NCBI GenBank assembly: GCA_004138175.2
Contig: RYFE02000019.1
Location: forward strand, 1-64,000
Length of the DNA: 64,000 nt
Direction: 5' to 3'
Source: Chloroflexales bacterium ZM16-3
GTDB lineage: Bacteria; Chloroflexota; Chloroflexia; Chloroflexales; Chloroflexaceae
Both the position numbers and the translations under genes were made by a program. The notes below the pieces were generated by a model that was not told where the DNA came from, searched no databases, and saw only the letters and a list, made by a program, of their open reading frames with translations. Shown here piece after piece: positions 29,084 through 36,708 of the stretch (position 1 is the stretch's first letter; each line of letters begins with the position of its first letter).

Positions 29084-29655
29084 TGCACACCCTGCTCGTC
29101 GCCGACCGCGACATCACCTACGACGGGCGCCAGCTGGCGCCGCACTGGATCTACCGTCAGTTCGACCTGATGGGCGACGCGGCGGTGGCCTTCATCGGGC
29201 CGTGCCAGGTCGACCTGAGCGAGATGGTGGACATTGAGGATGTGAAGGCCCAGGCGCCGATCTTCAGCCCGCAGATGCTCCACATCATCGCGGAGTTCTT
29301 CTCCAGCGACCTGCACACGACGGTGTACCGCCAGCGGCTGCTGATCGTGACGGCGAAGGAGATCCTGGAGCGGCTGACAGATCGCCCCGTGACTCGCACG
29401 GGCGATGACCTCTACCTGCCGCGCGCCGACGGCAGCCCCGGCAAGCTCTCGGTCTCGATCGCCACGGCCAGCGCCACCTCGACGCTCATCCACACCGGGC
29501 TGAACATCGTGACCGAGGGGACGCCGGTGCCGACCGTGGGCCTGGCCGAGCTCGGCGTGGACCCGGCGACCTTCGGGGCCGAGCTGCTGCGCCGCTATGC
29601 GGATGAAGTGGACGACATCTGGCTGGCCCGCTGTAAGGTGCGGGCGGTGAGCTGA
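29083..29655 (+). CDS. DUF366-family protein
   Basis: The 190-aa protein matches the DUF366 family: FDLMGDAAVAFIGPCQVDLS, SEMVDIEDVKAQAPI, MLHIIAEFFSSDL and RQRLLIVTAKEIL. Function is not known; its coupling (overlapping start, TGATG at 29081) to a queuosine-precursor-type transporter suggests a role in modified-base metabolism. That link is inference from neighbourhood only. Confidence 0.75.
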   Translation: MHTLLVADRDITYDGRQLAPHWIYRQFDLMGDAAVAFIGPCQVDLSEMVDIEDVKAQAPIFSPQMLHIIAEFFSSDLHTTVYRQRLLIVTAKEILERLTDRPVTRTGDDLYLPRADGSPGKLSVSIATASATSTLIHTGLNIVTEGTPVPTVGLAELGVDPATFGAELLRRYADEVDDIWLARCKVRAVS

Positions 29656-29665
29656 GGAGGAGGGG

Positions 29666-30754
29666 ATGCGGATCGACGATCTGGACACCCCGGCGCTGCT
29701 GGTCAACCTCGATCTGATGGAGGCGAACATCGCCGCGCTCTTCGCGCAGCTGCGTCCGAGCGGCGTGCGCGTGCGCCCGCACCTGAAGACGGCCAAGTGC
29801 CCCGAGGTGGCGCGCATCCTCGCGGCGGCCGGGGCGCGCGGCTTCTGCGTGGCCAAGCTGGGCGAGGCCGAGGTGATGGCGGCGGCCGGCATCGACGACC
29901 TGCTGATCACCAGCGAGATCGCCGGTGCCCCCAAGCTGCGCCGGCTCGCCGCGCTCCACGCGGCGCACCCGCAGGTGCGCGTGGTGGTCGATAGCGTGGT
30001 TGGCGCACGGCTGCTCGACGACGCCGTGGCCGGCAGCCCCACGCCCCTGAAGGTATTGATCGAGCTGGATGTGGGCCAGGGCCGCTGCGGGGCCGCCCCC
30101 GGCGAGCCGGCCCGCGCCCTCGCCAGGGCGATCGCCGGCCTGCCGCACCTGCGCCTGGTCGGCCTCCAGGGCTACGAGGGCCACCTCCAGCATAGCGCCG
30201 ACCACCGTGAGCGCGATGCGCGGGTGGACGCGGCGATGGCCCAGCTGACCGCGACGGCCGACCTGCTGCGCGCTGACGGGCACGCCATCGACCAGGTGAC
30301 GACCGGCGGCACCGGGACCTGTGAGCGCTGCGCGTCCCACCCCGGTGTCAGCGAGGTCCAGCCGGGCTCGTTCGTCTTCCTCGACCGAGCCTACCGCGAC
30401 GCGCTGGGGCCGCAGGGCGGCTACGCCAACGCGCTGACGGTGATCTCCACCGTGATCAGCCGGCCCGTCGCCGGGCGGGCGGTGCTCGACGCCGGGCTGA
30501 AGGCGCTGCCCACCGATATGGGGAACGCCGAGCCGGTCGGCCTGCCGGGCGTGAGCTACTGCCCGGGCGGCGACGAGCACGGCATCCTGACCTGGGCCAA
30601 CGACGCCGACCCGGGGCTGGCCATCGGCGACCGGGTCGCGCTCATCCCCGGCCACATCGACACCACGGTGAACCTCTTCGACGTCTACCACGCCCAGCGG
30701 GGCGGCGAGGTGGTGGCCATCTGGCCGATCGCCGCGCGCGGGCGGAGCCAGTAA
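29666..30754 (+). CDS. DSD1-family PLP enzyme (D-threonine aldolase / D-serine dehydratase-like)
   Basis: The 362-aa protein has an alanine-racemase-type barrel with the PLP lysine in VRPHLKTAKCPEVA. A C-terminal D-serine-dehydratase-like domain holds the metal-site segments DEHGIL and LIPGHIDTTVNLF. The N-terminus DDLDTPALLVNLDLMEANIA is typical. Family enzymes cleave D-3-hydroxyamino acids to glycine or dehydrate D-serine. GAGGAGGGG precedes the ATG, 10 bp after the DUF366 stop, so it may be the third gene of that operon. Exact substrate is unknown. Confidence 0.88.
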   Translation: MRIDDLDTPALLVNLDLMEANIAALFAQLRPSGVRVRPHLKTAKCPEVARILAAAGARGFCVAKLGEAEVMAAAGIDDLLITSEIAGAPKLRRLAALHAAHPQVRVVVDSVVGARLLDDAVAGSPTPLKVLIELDVGQGRCGAAPGEPARALARAIAGLPHLRLVGLQGYEGHLQHSADHRERDARVDAAMAQLTATADLLRADGHAIDQVTTGGTGTCERCASHPGVSEVQPGSFVFLDRAYRDALGPQGGYANALTVISTVISRPVAGRAVLDAGLKALPTDMGNAEPVGLPGVSYCPGGDEHGILTWANDADPGLAIGDRVALIPGHIDTTVNLFDVYHAQRGGEVVAIWPIAARGRSQ

Positions 30755-31096
30755 GACCTCGCACCGGCACGTTCTGAACGCGCGACCTTGGGCCGCAATG
30801 CGCTCGGTTGGAACCGGGCCTGCTGCAGCGCCGACGTGACCTTCTCTGACCTCATCGCTAATCCAATCCAGTGCCGGCGCGACGCGATCTTCGACACGTG
30901 GCTACCTGCGGATCCCACGCCGTCCCTGAATCCCAGGCTTTCCACCCCGTCGCCGTCTGCTCGGACATCAACCATTATCTGGCCCCGACGAGGATCGGCA
31001 CCAGGCTGGCGCTGGTCGCCCGCCGGCCCACTGCGGAATGCCGTGCGCGCAGAGCCGGCAGCATCGTTACCGTACAACCAGAAGAGGAGCTCGCTA
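30755..31096. other. 342-bp gap, nothing recognised
   Basis: No supported gene, repeat or terminator was found between the PLP-enzyme gene and the hypothetical gene at 31097. Confidence 0.5.
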
Positions 31097-31519
31097 ATGA
31101 GCCTTTCAATCACCCCCGAACTGCTGGCCGCCCGGTGCAGCGAGACTATCACCGACGGCCCACTCATGCTCGGCCCGATCTCCCTGGATGCGGCGCTCGA
31201 AGGGCTGGAGCTCCTGATCGCCCAGGAAGGTGATCGGGTCGCCGACGACTACCCGATGGACAACACCAGCCACGGCGCCAGCGAGGCTCGACAAGGCCTC
31301 CGCGCCCTCTATCTCGCCCACGCGCTCCTGTCCGCACTTGCGGGGAGGGAGCACGCCCGCCAGCGGATCGCCCCTGGGAGACGACCACCGCGTAGCCGCC
31401 GCGGGCTGGGCCATCCAGGGATCTGGGGCCGATCTACGCCCCAGGTGCCCGCGGGGTGTCACCTCCGGCACCGCAGCGCCAGATCGACCGCCACACCGAG
31501 CACGACGCCCACCGCGTAG
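31097..31519 (+). CDS. Hypothetical protein, C-terminus possibly frameshifted
   Basis: AGAGGAG precedes the ATG and the first ~90 residues look protein-like and acidic (MSLSITPELLAARCSETITD, LDAALEGLELLIAQEGDRVA, ALYLAHALLSALAGREHARQ). After about residue 92 the sequence becomes Arg/Pro-rich and overlaps the convergent DUF2809 gene by 61 bp. A one-base shift near 31370 would give a more natural continuation (DDHRVAAAGWAIQG). I do not recognise the family. Confidence 0.45.
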   Translation: MSLSITPELLAARCSETITDGPLMLGPISLDAALEGLELLIAQEGDRVADDYPMDNTSHGASEARQGLRALYLAHALLSALAGREHARQRIAPGRRPPRSRRGLGHPGIWGRSTPQVPAGCHLRHRSARSTATPSTTPTA

Positions 31520-31851
31520 CAGGCCAGGTCGCTCCACAGGAAGCCGGAGCCGAGCACCAGGCGGCCGGGGGTGGTCGCGCGGATGGCGTCGAGCCAGGGC
31601 GCGTGATACAGCTGGCCGAGCTCGATGGCCACACACAGTCCAAGGGCCGCCAGGCCAACCCGCCCGATTGCGGCGCGCAGCCAGATCAGGGCGACCAGCA
31701 GGTACACCAGCGTCGCGTAGAGCGTATCGCCACCGTAGGCCGCGACGAATCCGGGCATCGGCAGGCCGGATCGGGTGAGCAGACCAAGCGGGATGACCAG
31801 CAGGATGGCGGCGATGATGCGCCAGCGTGCGCGATGCGGGCTATCCCGCAT
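31459..31851 (-). CDS. DUF2809-family membrane protein
   Basis: The 130-aa protein has four hydrophobic helices and the family pattern LLVIPLGLLTRS, FVAAYGGDTLYATLVYLLVA, IELGQLYHAPWLDAIRAT and GSGFLWSDLACYAVG. It resembles VanZ-like small membrane proteins; function unknown. Its start overlaps the end of the upstream deoxyribosyltransferase-like gene by 11 bp, so they are co-transcribed. Confidence 0.8.
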   Translation of the reverse strand: MRDSPHRARWRIIAAILLVIPLGLLTRSGLPMPGFVAAYGGDTLYATLVYLLVALIWLRAAIGRVGLAALGLCVAIELGQLYHAPWLDAIRATTPGRLVLGSGFLWSDLACYAVGVVLGVAVDLALRCRR

Positions 31852-32257
31852 CGCCCGCGTCCATACGCAGCAGCTCCAGCAGCCCCGGGATATCCTTCGC
31901 GATCCGTCCGCCCTCGCCGCAGATGCCCCAGATCATGTTGTTGAGGTAGCGGAAGTCGTCGCTGAGGCCGAAGCAGGGCACGCCGCGGGCGAACATGTAG
32001 CCCAGCTCCGCGCTGGTGCCCGAGTCCTGGTCCGCGCCGGTGAGCAGGGCCACGCAGCGGTCGCAGGCGTCCAGGGCGGCGATGTCGTCGCGGAAGATCC
32101 GCGCCTGGGCGCCGGGCGCGGTGAAGTCGACCAGGCCTGCGTCGCGGTGCGGCAGGAAGGTCGTGTGGCCCGCGCCCTCCAGAGCCTCGGCGATGCGCTC
32201 CAGGTACCAGCGCTCGTGCGTATTGAACAGCGGGCCGGCGATGTAGATGCGGGACAT
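31841..32257 (-). CDS. Nucleoside 2-deoxyribosyltransferase-like protein
   Basis: The 138-aa protein fits the nucleoside deoxyribosyltransferase/DUF-type Rossmann fold: RIYIAGPLFNTHERWYLERI, ARIFRDDIAALDACDRCVAL, and the catalytic-type motif DSGTSAELGYMFARG. Family enzymes transfer or hydrolyse the 2-deoxyribose of nucleosides. AGGAG lies 6 nt before the ATG at 32257. It is divergent from the DUF6884-like gene (65 bp gap). Confidence 0.85.
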   Translation of the reverse strand: MSRIYIAGPLFNTHERWYLERIAEALEGAGHTTFLPHRDAGLVDFTAPGAQARIFRDDIAALDACDRCVALLTGADQDSGTSAELGYMFARGVPCFGLSDDFRYLNNMIWGICGEGGRIAKDIPGLLELLRMDAGDAG

Positions 32258-32321
32258 TACGATCTCCTGCGGTGGTGGCTCCGCGGGCGAGTATAGCACG
32301 GGATGCGCTACAATACGCCCT

Positions 32322-33068
32322 ATGACACGCCTGCTCATCCTCAAATGCTCCGCCCGCAAGCGCGGCGGGCCTGAGCCCACTCCCGTTGTCGATCGCTACG
32401 ATGGCCCGCTCTGGCAGGTGCTGCGCAGCTACCTGCGCGAGCAGCCAATGTTCGCGGCCGACCTGGTTGTCTACGGCCTCTCCGCCGAGTTCGGCCTCAT
32501 CCCTGGCGATCAGCACATCCCGCACTACGACCGCACGATGGACCCTGAGCAGGCCGACGCGCTACGCCCCCAGGTGCTGGAGGCGTTCGTCGCGCTGATG
32601 GGGCAGGGCTACGACCAGCTCTGCCTGGGCGTGAGCGACCGCTACCTGCGGGCGATGGAGGGGTGGCAGGCGCTCGTCCCTGCGGATGTCACCGTCAGGG
32701 TGACTGACGGGCCGATGGGGGCGAAGCTCGGCCAGCTGCGGGCCTGGCTGGAGGGCCGGGAGTGGTCGCCTGCGGAGCGCCCGGCCCACCTCGCCGCGCC
32801 CGCAGCGCCGCGCGGCGAGGTGGTGCTCGCGGGCGTCCATCTGCGCCTGTCGCGCGAGGAGGTGCTGGAGCGGGGGCGGGCGGCGTTTGTCACAGACAGC
32901 GCGGGCGCGGGCCGCTACCGCGACTGGTACGTTCTGATCGATGGCAACCCAGTCTCCGCCAAGTGGCTGGCCAGCGTGATCAGCGGCATGCCGACCTCGA
33001 AGTTTGACGCGGCCAACGCCCGGCGGGCGCTGCTCGCCCTCGGGATCGATGTGGAGCGAGCGGTGTAG
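32322..33068 (+). CDS. DUF6884/YaaA-like protein
   Basis: The 248-aa protein begins MTRLLILKCSARKRGGPEPT followed by VVDRYDGPLWQVLR, VVYGLSAEFGLIPGDQHIPH and YDRTMD. The pattern (xxLxCSxxK ... YGL(S)AxFGLI ... IPxYDxxM) is that of DUF6884 and related YaaA-like proteins, some of which occur with deazaguanine-modification genes. The C-terminal ~80 residues (DWYVLIDGNPVSAKWLASVI) are a separate helical domain. A TACAAT (32309-32314) lies 7 nt before the ATG, so the mRNA may be leaderless. Function is unknown. Confidence 0.6.
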   Translation: MTRLLILKCSARKRGGPEPTPVVDRYDGPLWQVLRSYLREQPMFAADLVVYGLSAEFGLIPGDQHIPHYDRTMDPEQADALRPQVLEAFVALMGQGYDQLCLGVSDRYLRAMEGWQALVPADVTVRVTDGPMGAKLGQLRAWLEGREWSPAERPAHLAAPAAPRGEVVLAGVHLRLSREEVLERGRAAFVTDSAGAGRYRDWYVLIDGNPVSAKWLASVISGMPTSKFDAANARRALLALGIDVERAV

Positions 33069-33103
33069 CCGGCGGGCGACCCAAGCAAAAGGCATCCACA
33101 CAG

Positions 33104-33622
33104 ATGATCCGCCCGCTCTCTAACGTATCGCTCACGACCAATCTGCTGGTCGTCCTTGCCACATTCGCGGTCGGGGGCTTCTTTGTGCTGCTCCAGCTGC
33201 CGCCCGGCGGATCAGGCGGGATCGCGGCAGTGACGACGCGGGGCGGGCAGATGGTCATCGTCCGCTACCCGAAGCCGCCGACCGGGCCGCAACTCCAGAT
33301 TGTTGTCTTTGACTCGGCCACGCTGGCGACTCCACGGCTCGCGGTGCTCGCCGCCGCTGACGCATGCGACATCGATCTCAGCCGCGCGGTGCAGCTGGCT
33401 CCTAGCCAGTGGCAGGCGCTCGACGAGCTGCGCCAGCAGTGGTGCGCCGCCCCGCCGCACTTCCCCTCGGCGGCAAGCGCCGCGCCAATCTACGCTATCG
33501 GGCTGCGCTGCGAGAATAGCAACCACGGGATGCCCCGCGCCGCCTACCTGCGCGTCCTCGGCGATGCGCTACCGGCCAGCGTGCAGGACCTGATCGCACG
33601 CTTCCCACAGCCGGCGCAATAG
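33104..33622 (+). CDS. Hypothetical membrane-anchored protein
   Basis: The 172-aa protein has an N-terminal membrane anchor or uncleaved signal (LLVVLATFAVGGFFVLLQLP) and a ~140-residue domain with three cysteines (DACDID, QQWCAAP, LRCENSN). It starts 35 bp after the DUF6884-like gene on the same strand. I do not recognise a family. Confidence 0.6.
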   Translation: MIRPLSNVSLTTNLLVVLATFAVGGFFVLLQLPPGGSGGIAAVTTRGGQMVIVRYPKPPTGPQLQIVVFDSATLATPRLAVLAAADACDIDLSRAVQLAPSQWQALDELRQQWCAAPPHFPSAASAAPIYAIGLRCENSNHGMPRAAYLRVLGDALPASVQDLIARFPQPAQ

Positions 33623-33682
33623 GAGGTGGCTGTCGCCCCCGCTGCGCACGCTCAGAGGAGAGGCTGTGCTGCCTGAGGGGCC

Positions 33683-34282
33683 TCAATGGCCGCCCGGCAG
33701 CCGCAGGCCGAAGCGCAGGGCTGCCAGGCGCAGCAGCACCACCGCCGCAATACCGATGAGCACCGCCAGGCCCTTCTCGATACCGGCCCTGATGAGCAGC
33801 ATATAGATCCAGCAGCCGATAAACGCGGCGGTGGCGTAGAGATACCGGCTGCGGAAGATGAACGGGATCTCGTTGATGACTACATCGCGTATGACGCCGC
33901 CGAAGACCCCGGTGGTCGTGCCGAGCAGCGCCGCGATAAACATGGACGTGCCAGCGTCCAGGGCGAAGCCGGCACCAGCGATACTGAAGAGGCCGAGGCC
34001 AAGGGCGTCGGGGAGCAGGATCGCCCGCTCGGGCACGCGGGTCAGGCCGGGGAAGAGAAAGGCGGCGACGGCCATCACGAGGATGAGGATGGCATACCAC
34101 GCGTTGGCCACCCAGAACAGCGGGGTGCGGTCGAGGAACAGGTCGCGCACGGTGCCCCCGCCGAAGGCGGTGATCAGGGCCACCGTGTAGACGCCCACCA
34201 GATCCATGCGCTTGCGGCGCGCCTCGACGATCCCGGAGAGCGCGAAGGTGATGATCCCAAGGAACTCGATGAGCTGCAGCAT
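33683..34282 (-). CDS. TRIC-type (YicG/YadS, UPF0126) cation channel family protein
   Basis: The 199-aa protein has seven hydrophobic helices and two internally similar halves, each with a signature turn: AFGGGTVRDLFLDRTPLFWV and GVFGGVIRDVVINEIPFIF. These match prokaryotic TRIC/UPF0126 channels. The ATG at 34282 starts the conserved MLQLIEFLGIITFALSGIVE; longer upstream frames are not conserved. It is monocistronic. Confidence 0.9.
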   Translation of the reverse strand: MLQLIEFLGIITFALSGIVEARRKRMDLVGVYTVALITAFGGGTVRDLFLDRTPLFWVANAWYAILILVMAVAAFLFPGLTRVPERAILLPDALGLGLFSIAGAGFALDAGTSMFIAALLGTTTGVFGGVIRDVVINEIPFIFRSRYLYATAAFIGCWIYMLLIRAGIEKGLAVLIGIAAVVLLRLAALRFGLRLPGGH

Positions 34283-34392
34283 AGCGATACCCTGACGCAG
34301 TGATCGATAGCGAGTGTCTGTGTGCCACATAGGCATGCTGAGCGTACCACGATGTGAACAGGAGCAGCTGAGCCGCTTCACCTGCCTGCGAC

Positions 34393-35085
34393 TCACTCCG
34401 CTTCGCCTTGCCCCCGCCGGCTGTAGCGCCCGTGCTCCGGCGCGACGCAGTGCGCGGCCACTGGGCAGCCCTCGCAGTCGGGGCGCGCGACGTGGCAGCG
34501 GGCGCGGCCGTGGGCCACGGCGTTGATGTGGAAGCCCAGCCGCGCGCCGGCGGGCAGGGATAGCTCGACCGCCACGTGGGCCGGGCGCCCCAGCTCGGGC
34601 GTCCCCGGCGGCACCAGGCCGAGTCGCACGGCGACCCGGTAGGTGTGGGTGTCCACCGGGCAGACGTCGCGGCCGAACGCGTAGCCGACCACGCAGGTCG
34701 CCGCCTTGTAGCCGATCCCTGGCAGGGTCGCCAGGTAGCGCCGCAGATCGCTGACCGCCCAGACCCGCATGAAGCCCAGGTCGAGCCCGCCCCAGTCGCG
34801 CTGCAGCCGCCCGATCAGGGCTTGGATGAGCCGGGCCTTCGTGGGCGCCAGCCCGCCGACGGCGATGGCCGCCTCCACCTGCTCCACAGGTGCCGTCACC
34901 ACATCCTCCCAGCGCGGCAGGGCCGCGCGCAGGGCGGCGTAGCTGCGCTGGTAGTTCGCCTCGGTGGTCATGGTGGAGAGCAGGATATAGACCAGTTCAT
35001 CCACCGGGTCGGCGTGGTTGCCCAGATCTGGCCGGCCGTAGGCCGCATCGAGCAGGCGGCAGATCGCTGTGGCGCGCTCGGTCAT
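34393..35085 (-). CDS. nth: Endonuclease III / HhH-GPD DNA glycosylase
   Basis: The 230-aa protein has the helix-hairpin-helix LPGIGYKAATCVVGYAF, the catalytic Asp in CPVDTHTYRVAVRLG, and a C-terminal 4Fe-4S site with the classical spacing C-x6-C-x2-C-x5-C (CHVARPDCEGCPVAAHC). It would excise damaged or non-canonical bases. The start overlaps the stop of the upstream TGT-fragment gene (ATGA at 35082-35085), so it is translationally coupled to it. That pairing raises the question whether its substrate is a modified base; this is inference. Confidence 0.85.
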   Translation of the reverse strand: MTERATAICRLLDAAYGRPDLGNHADPVDELVYILLSTMTTEANYQRSYAALRAALPRWEDVVTAPVEQVEAAIAVGGLAPTKARLIQALIGRLQRDWGGLDLGFMRVWAVSDLRRYLATLPGIGYKAATCVVGYAFGRDVCPVDTHTYRVAVRLGLVPPGTPELGRPAHVAVELSLPAGARLGFHINAVAHGRARCHVARPDCEGCPVAAHCVAPEHGRYSRRGQGEAE

Positions 35086-35567
35086 AGGAAGGTCATCTGC
35101 CCGGTGTCGCTGGGGCTCGTGTCGAGCGGTGGCGGGAGCTCCTGCACATAGCCGTGGAGCTGCTTATAGAGCTGCCACGTGTTGTGGAAGCCGCGCCGGC
35201 GGTTGCGGTTGTTGCCGCGGAAGATCATCACCTCCACCCCGATGCGGTTGCAGATCGCGCAGGGGCAGTACATCCACGGCCGCCGGTCCAGGGTCTCGTG
35301 GTAGTCGCGGCGCGTGCGCTCCGTGACCTCGCCGGCGAGCGCGGCGTAGGCCAGCGCCGCCGCGTAGGTCGTCTCCAGGCTCACCTCGTCGCGGTCGTAG
35401 GCCCGCAGCGTATCGAGGACTGCCTGCTCCAGCCGCAGCGCCTCAGCCTCGTCGAGGTCCTGCTTCTTGGCCAGGGCGCGCGCCTCGGGAACGCGGATGG
35501 CCGAGAAGGCCGCGTTGCCCAGGAAGTAGTTGCGCCGCCCGTCCATAGCGGGGCGTTCCAGTATCAC
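35082..35567 (-). CDS. TGT/DpdA-family C-terminal-type protein (N-terminally short)
   Basis: The 161-aa protein (GTG at 35567, or ATG at 35546) ends with a zinc-site segment like that of tRNA-guanine transglycosylases: RRPWMYCPCAICNRIG, then IFRGNNRNRRRGFHNTWQLY with a His about 25 residues after the cysteines. TGT and DpdA proteins replace guanine by a 7-deazaguanine in tRNA or DNA, but are about 380-450 aa. The N-terminal barrel with the catalytic aspartates is absent here. An in-frame stop lies just upstream, so it is either a fragment or a stand-alone accessory subunit. It stands head to head with a second TGT-like gene and is coupled to nth. Confidence 0.55.
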   Translation of the reverse strand: MILERPAMDGRRNYFLGNAAFSAIRVPEARALAKKQDLDEAEALRLEQAVLDTLRAYDRDEVSLETTYAAALAYAALAGEVTERTRRDYHETLDRRPWMYCPCAICNRIGVEVMIFRGNNRNRRRGFHNTWQLYKQLHGYVQELPPPLDTSPSDTGQMTFL

Positions 35568-35597
35568 CGCGCCGGTCGCAGCCCCTCGCCCGAGGTG

Positions 35598-36299
35598 GTG
35601 TTCAATAGACAGCTACACCTTGCTGCGGGCCTCGACACTCCGGTAGGAATCTGCCACCTTGATATCCTCGTCGCCGGTGTGCGCGACCCCGCCGAGGCTG
35701 CCCGACGTTCGGCGCAGAACCTGGCCCAGGCCCGCTGGCTGATCGAGCGGGGGGCCGCCGATCTGCCAGAGAACGCCGAGCCGATCGGCGTTATCCAGGG
35801 CAGGGACGCCGAGCAGATCTTCTACGTCGCCCAGGCCCTGGCCGAGATGGGCTACCGGCGCTTTGCCCTTGGCTCCCTCGCCGGGAAGGTCGCAAGCTCT
35901 CGCGACGAGGTGCTGCGCCGAACTGAGGCCGCCCTTGAGGCGGTCGGGCCGCGCCTGCATATGCTGGGGGTCAGCTCGGTGCCCGTGCTGGAGGCTCTCG
36001 CCCGCCTTGGCGTGGAGTCGGCCGACTCGGGTGCGCCGATCAAGGAGGCGGCGCGGGGCGGCATCTTCTACAGCGAGCCGTTCCGCCGCTACAAGCTGCC
36101 TAGCGCCCACTTCCGCGAGTGGCAGCGCAGCTACAGCTTCGCCGAGGTGATCGAGTCGCCGCTCCCCTGCGCGTGTCCTGTCTGCCAAGATGACCCGGCA
36201 CAGATCATGAACCCAAACGGCAAGGCGGCGATAAACTTGCGAGCGCTCCACAACTACTACCATCTGCGCCGCGATATCGAGGGGTCGCAGGCCGGATAG
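35598..36299 (+). CDS. TGT-family protein lacking the N-terminal third
   Basis: The 233-aa protein contains the second half of a transglycosylase barrel. It shows GVIQGRDAEQIFYVAQALAE (family GIVQGG), MGYRRFALGSLAGKV, LHMLGVSSVPVLEALARLGV, and ESADSGAPIKEAARGGIFY, where the Asp aligns with the TGT nucleophile. The zinc segment PCACPVCQ...LHNYYHL is also present. The N-terminal part with the first catalytic Asp is missing; the upstream frame is only a shadow of the opposite gene. GTG at 35598 or 35595 is the best available start. It may be a broken dpdA/tgt-type gene, and lies next to a dpdG-H-I-like operon. Confidence 0.6.
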   Translation: MFNRQLHLAAGLDTPVGICHLDILVAGVRDPAEAARRSAQNLAQARWLIERGAADLPENAEPIGVIQGRDAEQIFYVAQALAEMGYRRFALGSLAGKVASSRDEVLRRTEAALEAVGPRLHMLGVSSVPVLEALARLGVESADSGAPIKEAARGGIFYSEPFRRYKLPSAHFREWQRSYSFAEVIESPLPCACPVCQDDPAQIMNPNGKAAINLRALHNYYHLRRDIEGSQAG

Positions 36300-36321
36300 G
36301 CCCGCAAGAGCGGCCAGCGCG

Positions 36322-36708
36322 CTACTCCGCCGGCTCCGGCGGGCGCGTCTGGCGCAGCACGGATCGGCGCTCTTGGACGAGGGCAACAGACCCGGCAGTA
36401 TACTCCACCAGCCGGAGCAGGTCAAGGTCGCCAGAGATCAGGGCTGGCGCCGGGGCGAGCAGGAAGTCTGGCTCACTGGCTCGCAGGTCGTCCACTGTCT
36501 GTCGCCAGAGATCCTCCCCCTGAGGGATGCCAGCAGCCTCCTGCCGCAGCCCAGCTAACTCGCGCTCTAAGCGCCGCAGCAGGTCGTGGAGGTAGCCCAT
36601 CCTCGCCTGCACATCAGCATGTGCCCGCCCCGCCCGGTCGCGCTCCTCCAGCTCGCCCACCTCGCGCAGCGCGGCGGCGATGGCCTCATCGAGCGGTCGC
36701 ATCTCCAT
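36322..36708 (-). CDS. Small coiled-coil protein in the dpdI position
   Basis: The 128-aa, strongly helical protein (LDEAIAAALREVGELEERDR, MGYLHDLLRRLERELAGLRQ) overlaps the end of the large ATPase gene by 23 bp, so it is the last gene of that operon. GGAG precedes the ATG. In dpd clusters a small gene (dpdI) follows dpdH; the assignment rests on order and size only. Confidence 0.6.
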   Translation of the reverse strand: MEMRPLDEAIAAALREVGELEERDRAGRAHADVQARMGYLHDLLRRLERELAGLRQEAAGIPQGEDLWRQTVDDLRASEPDFLLAPAPALISGDLDLLRLVEYTAGSVALVQERRSVLRQTRPPEPAE

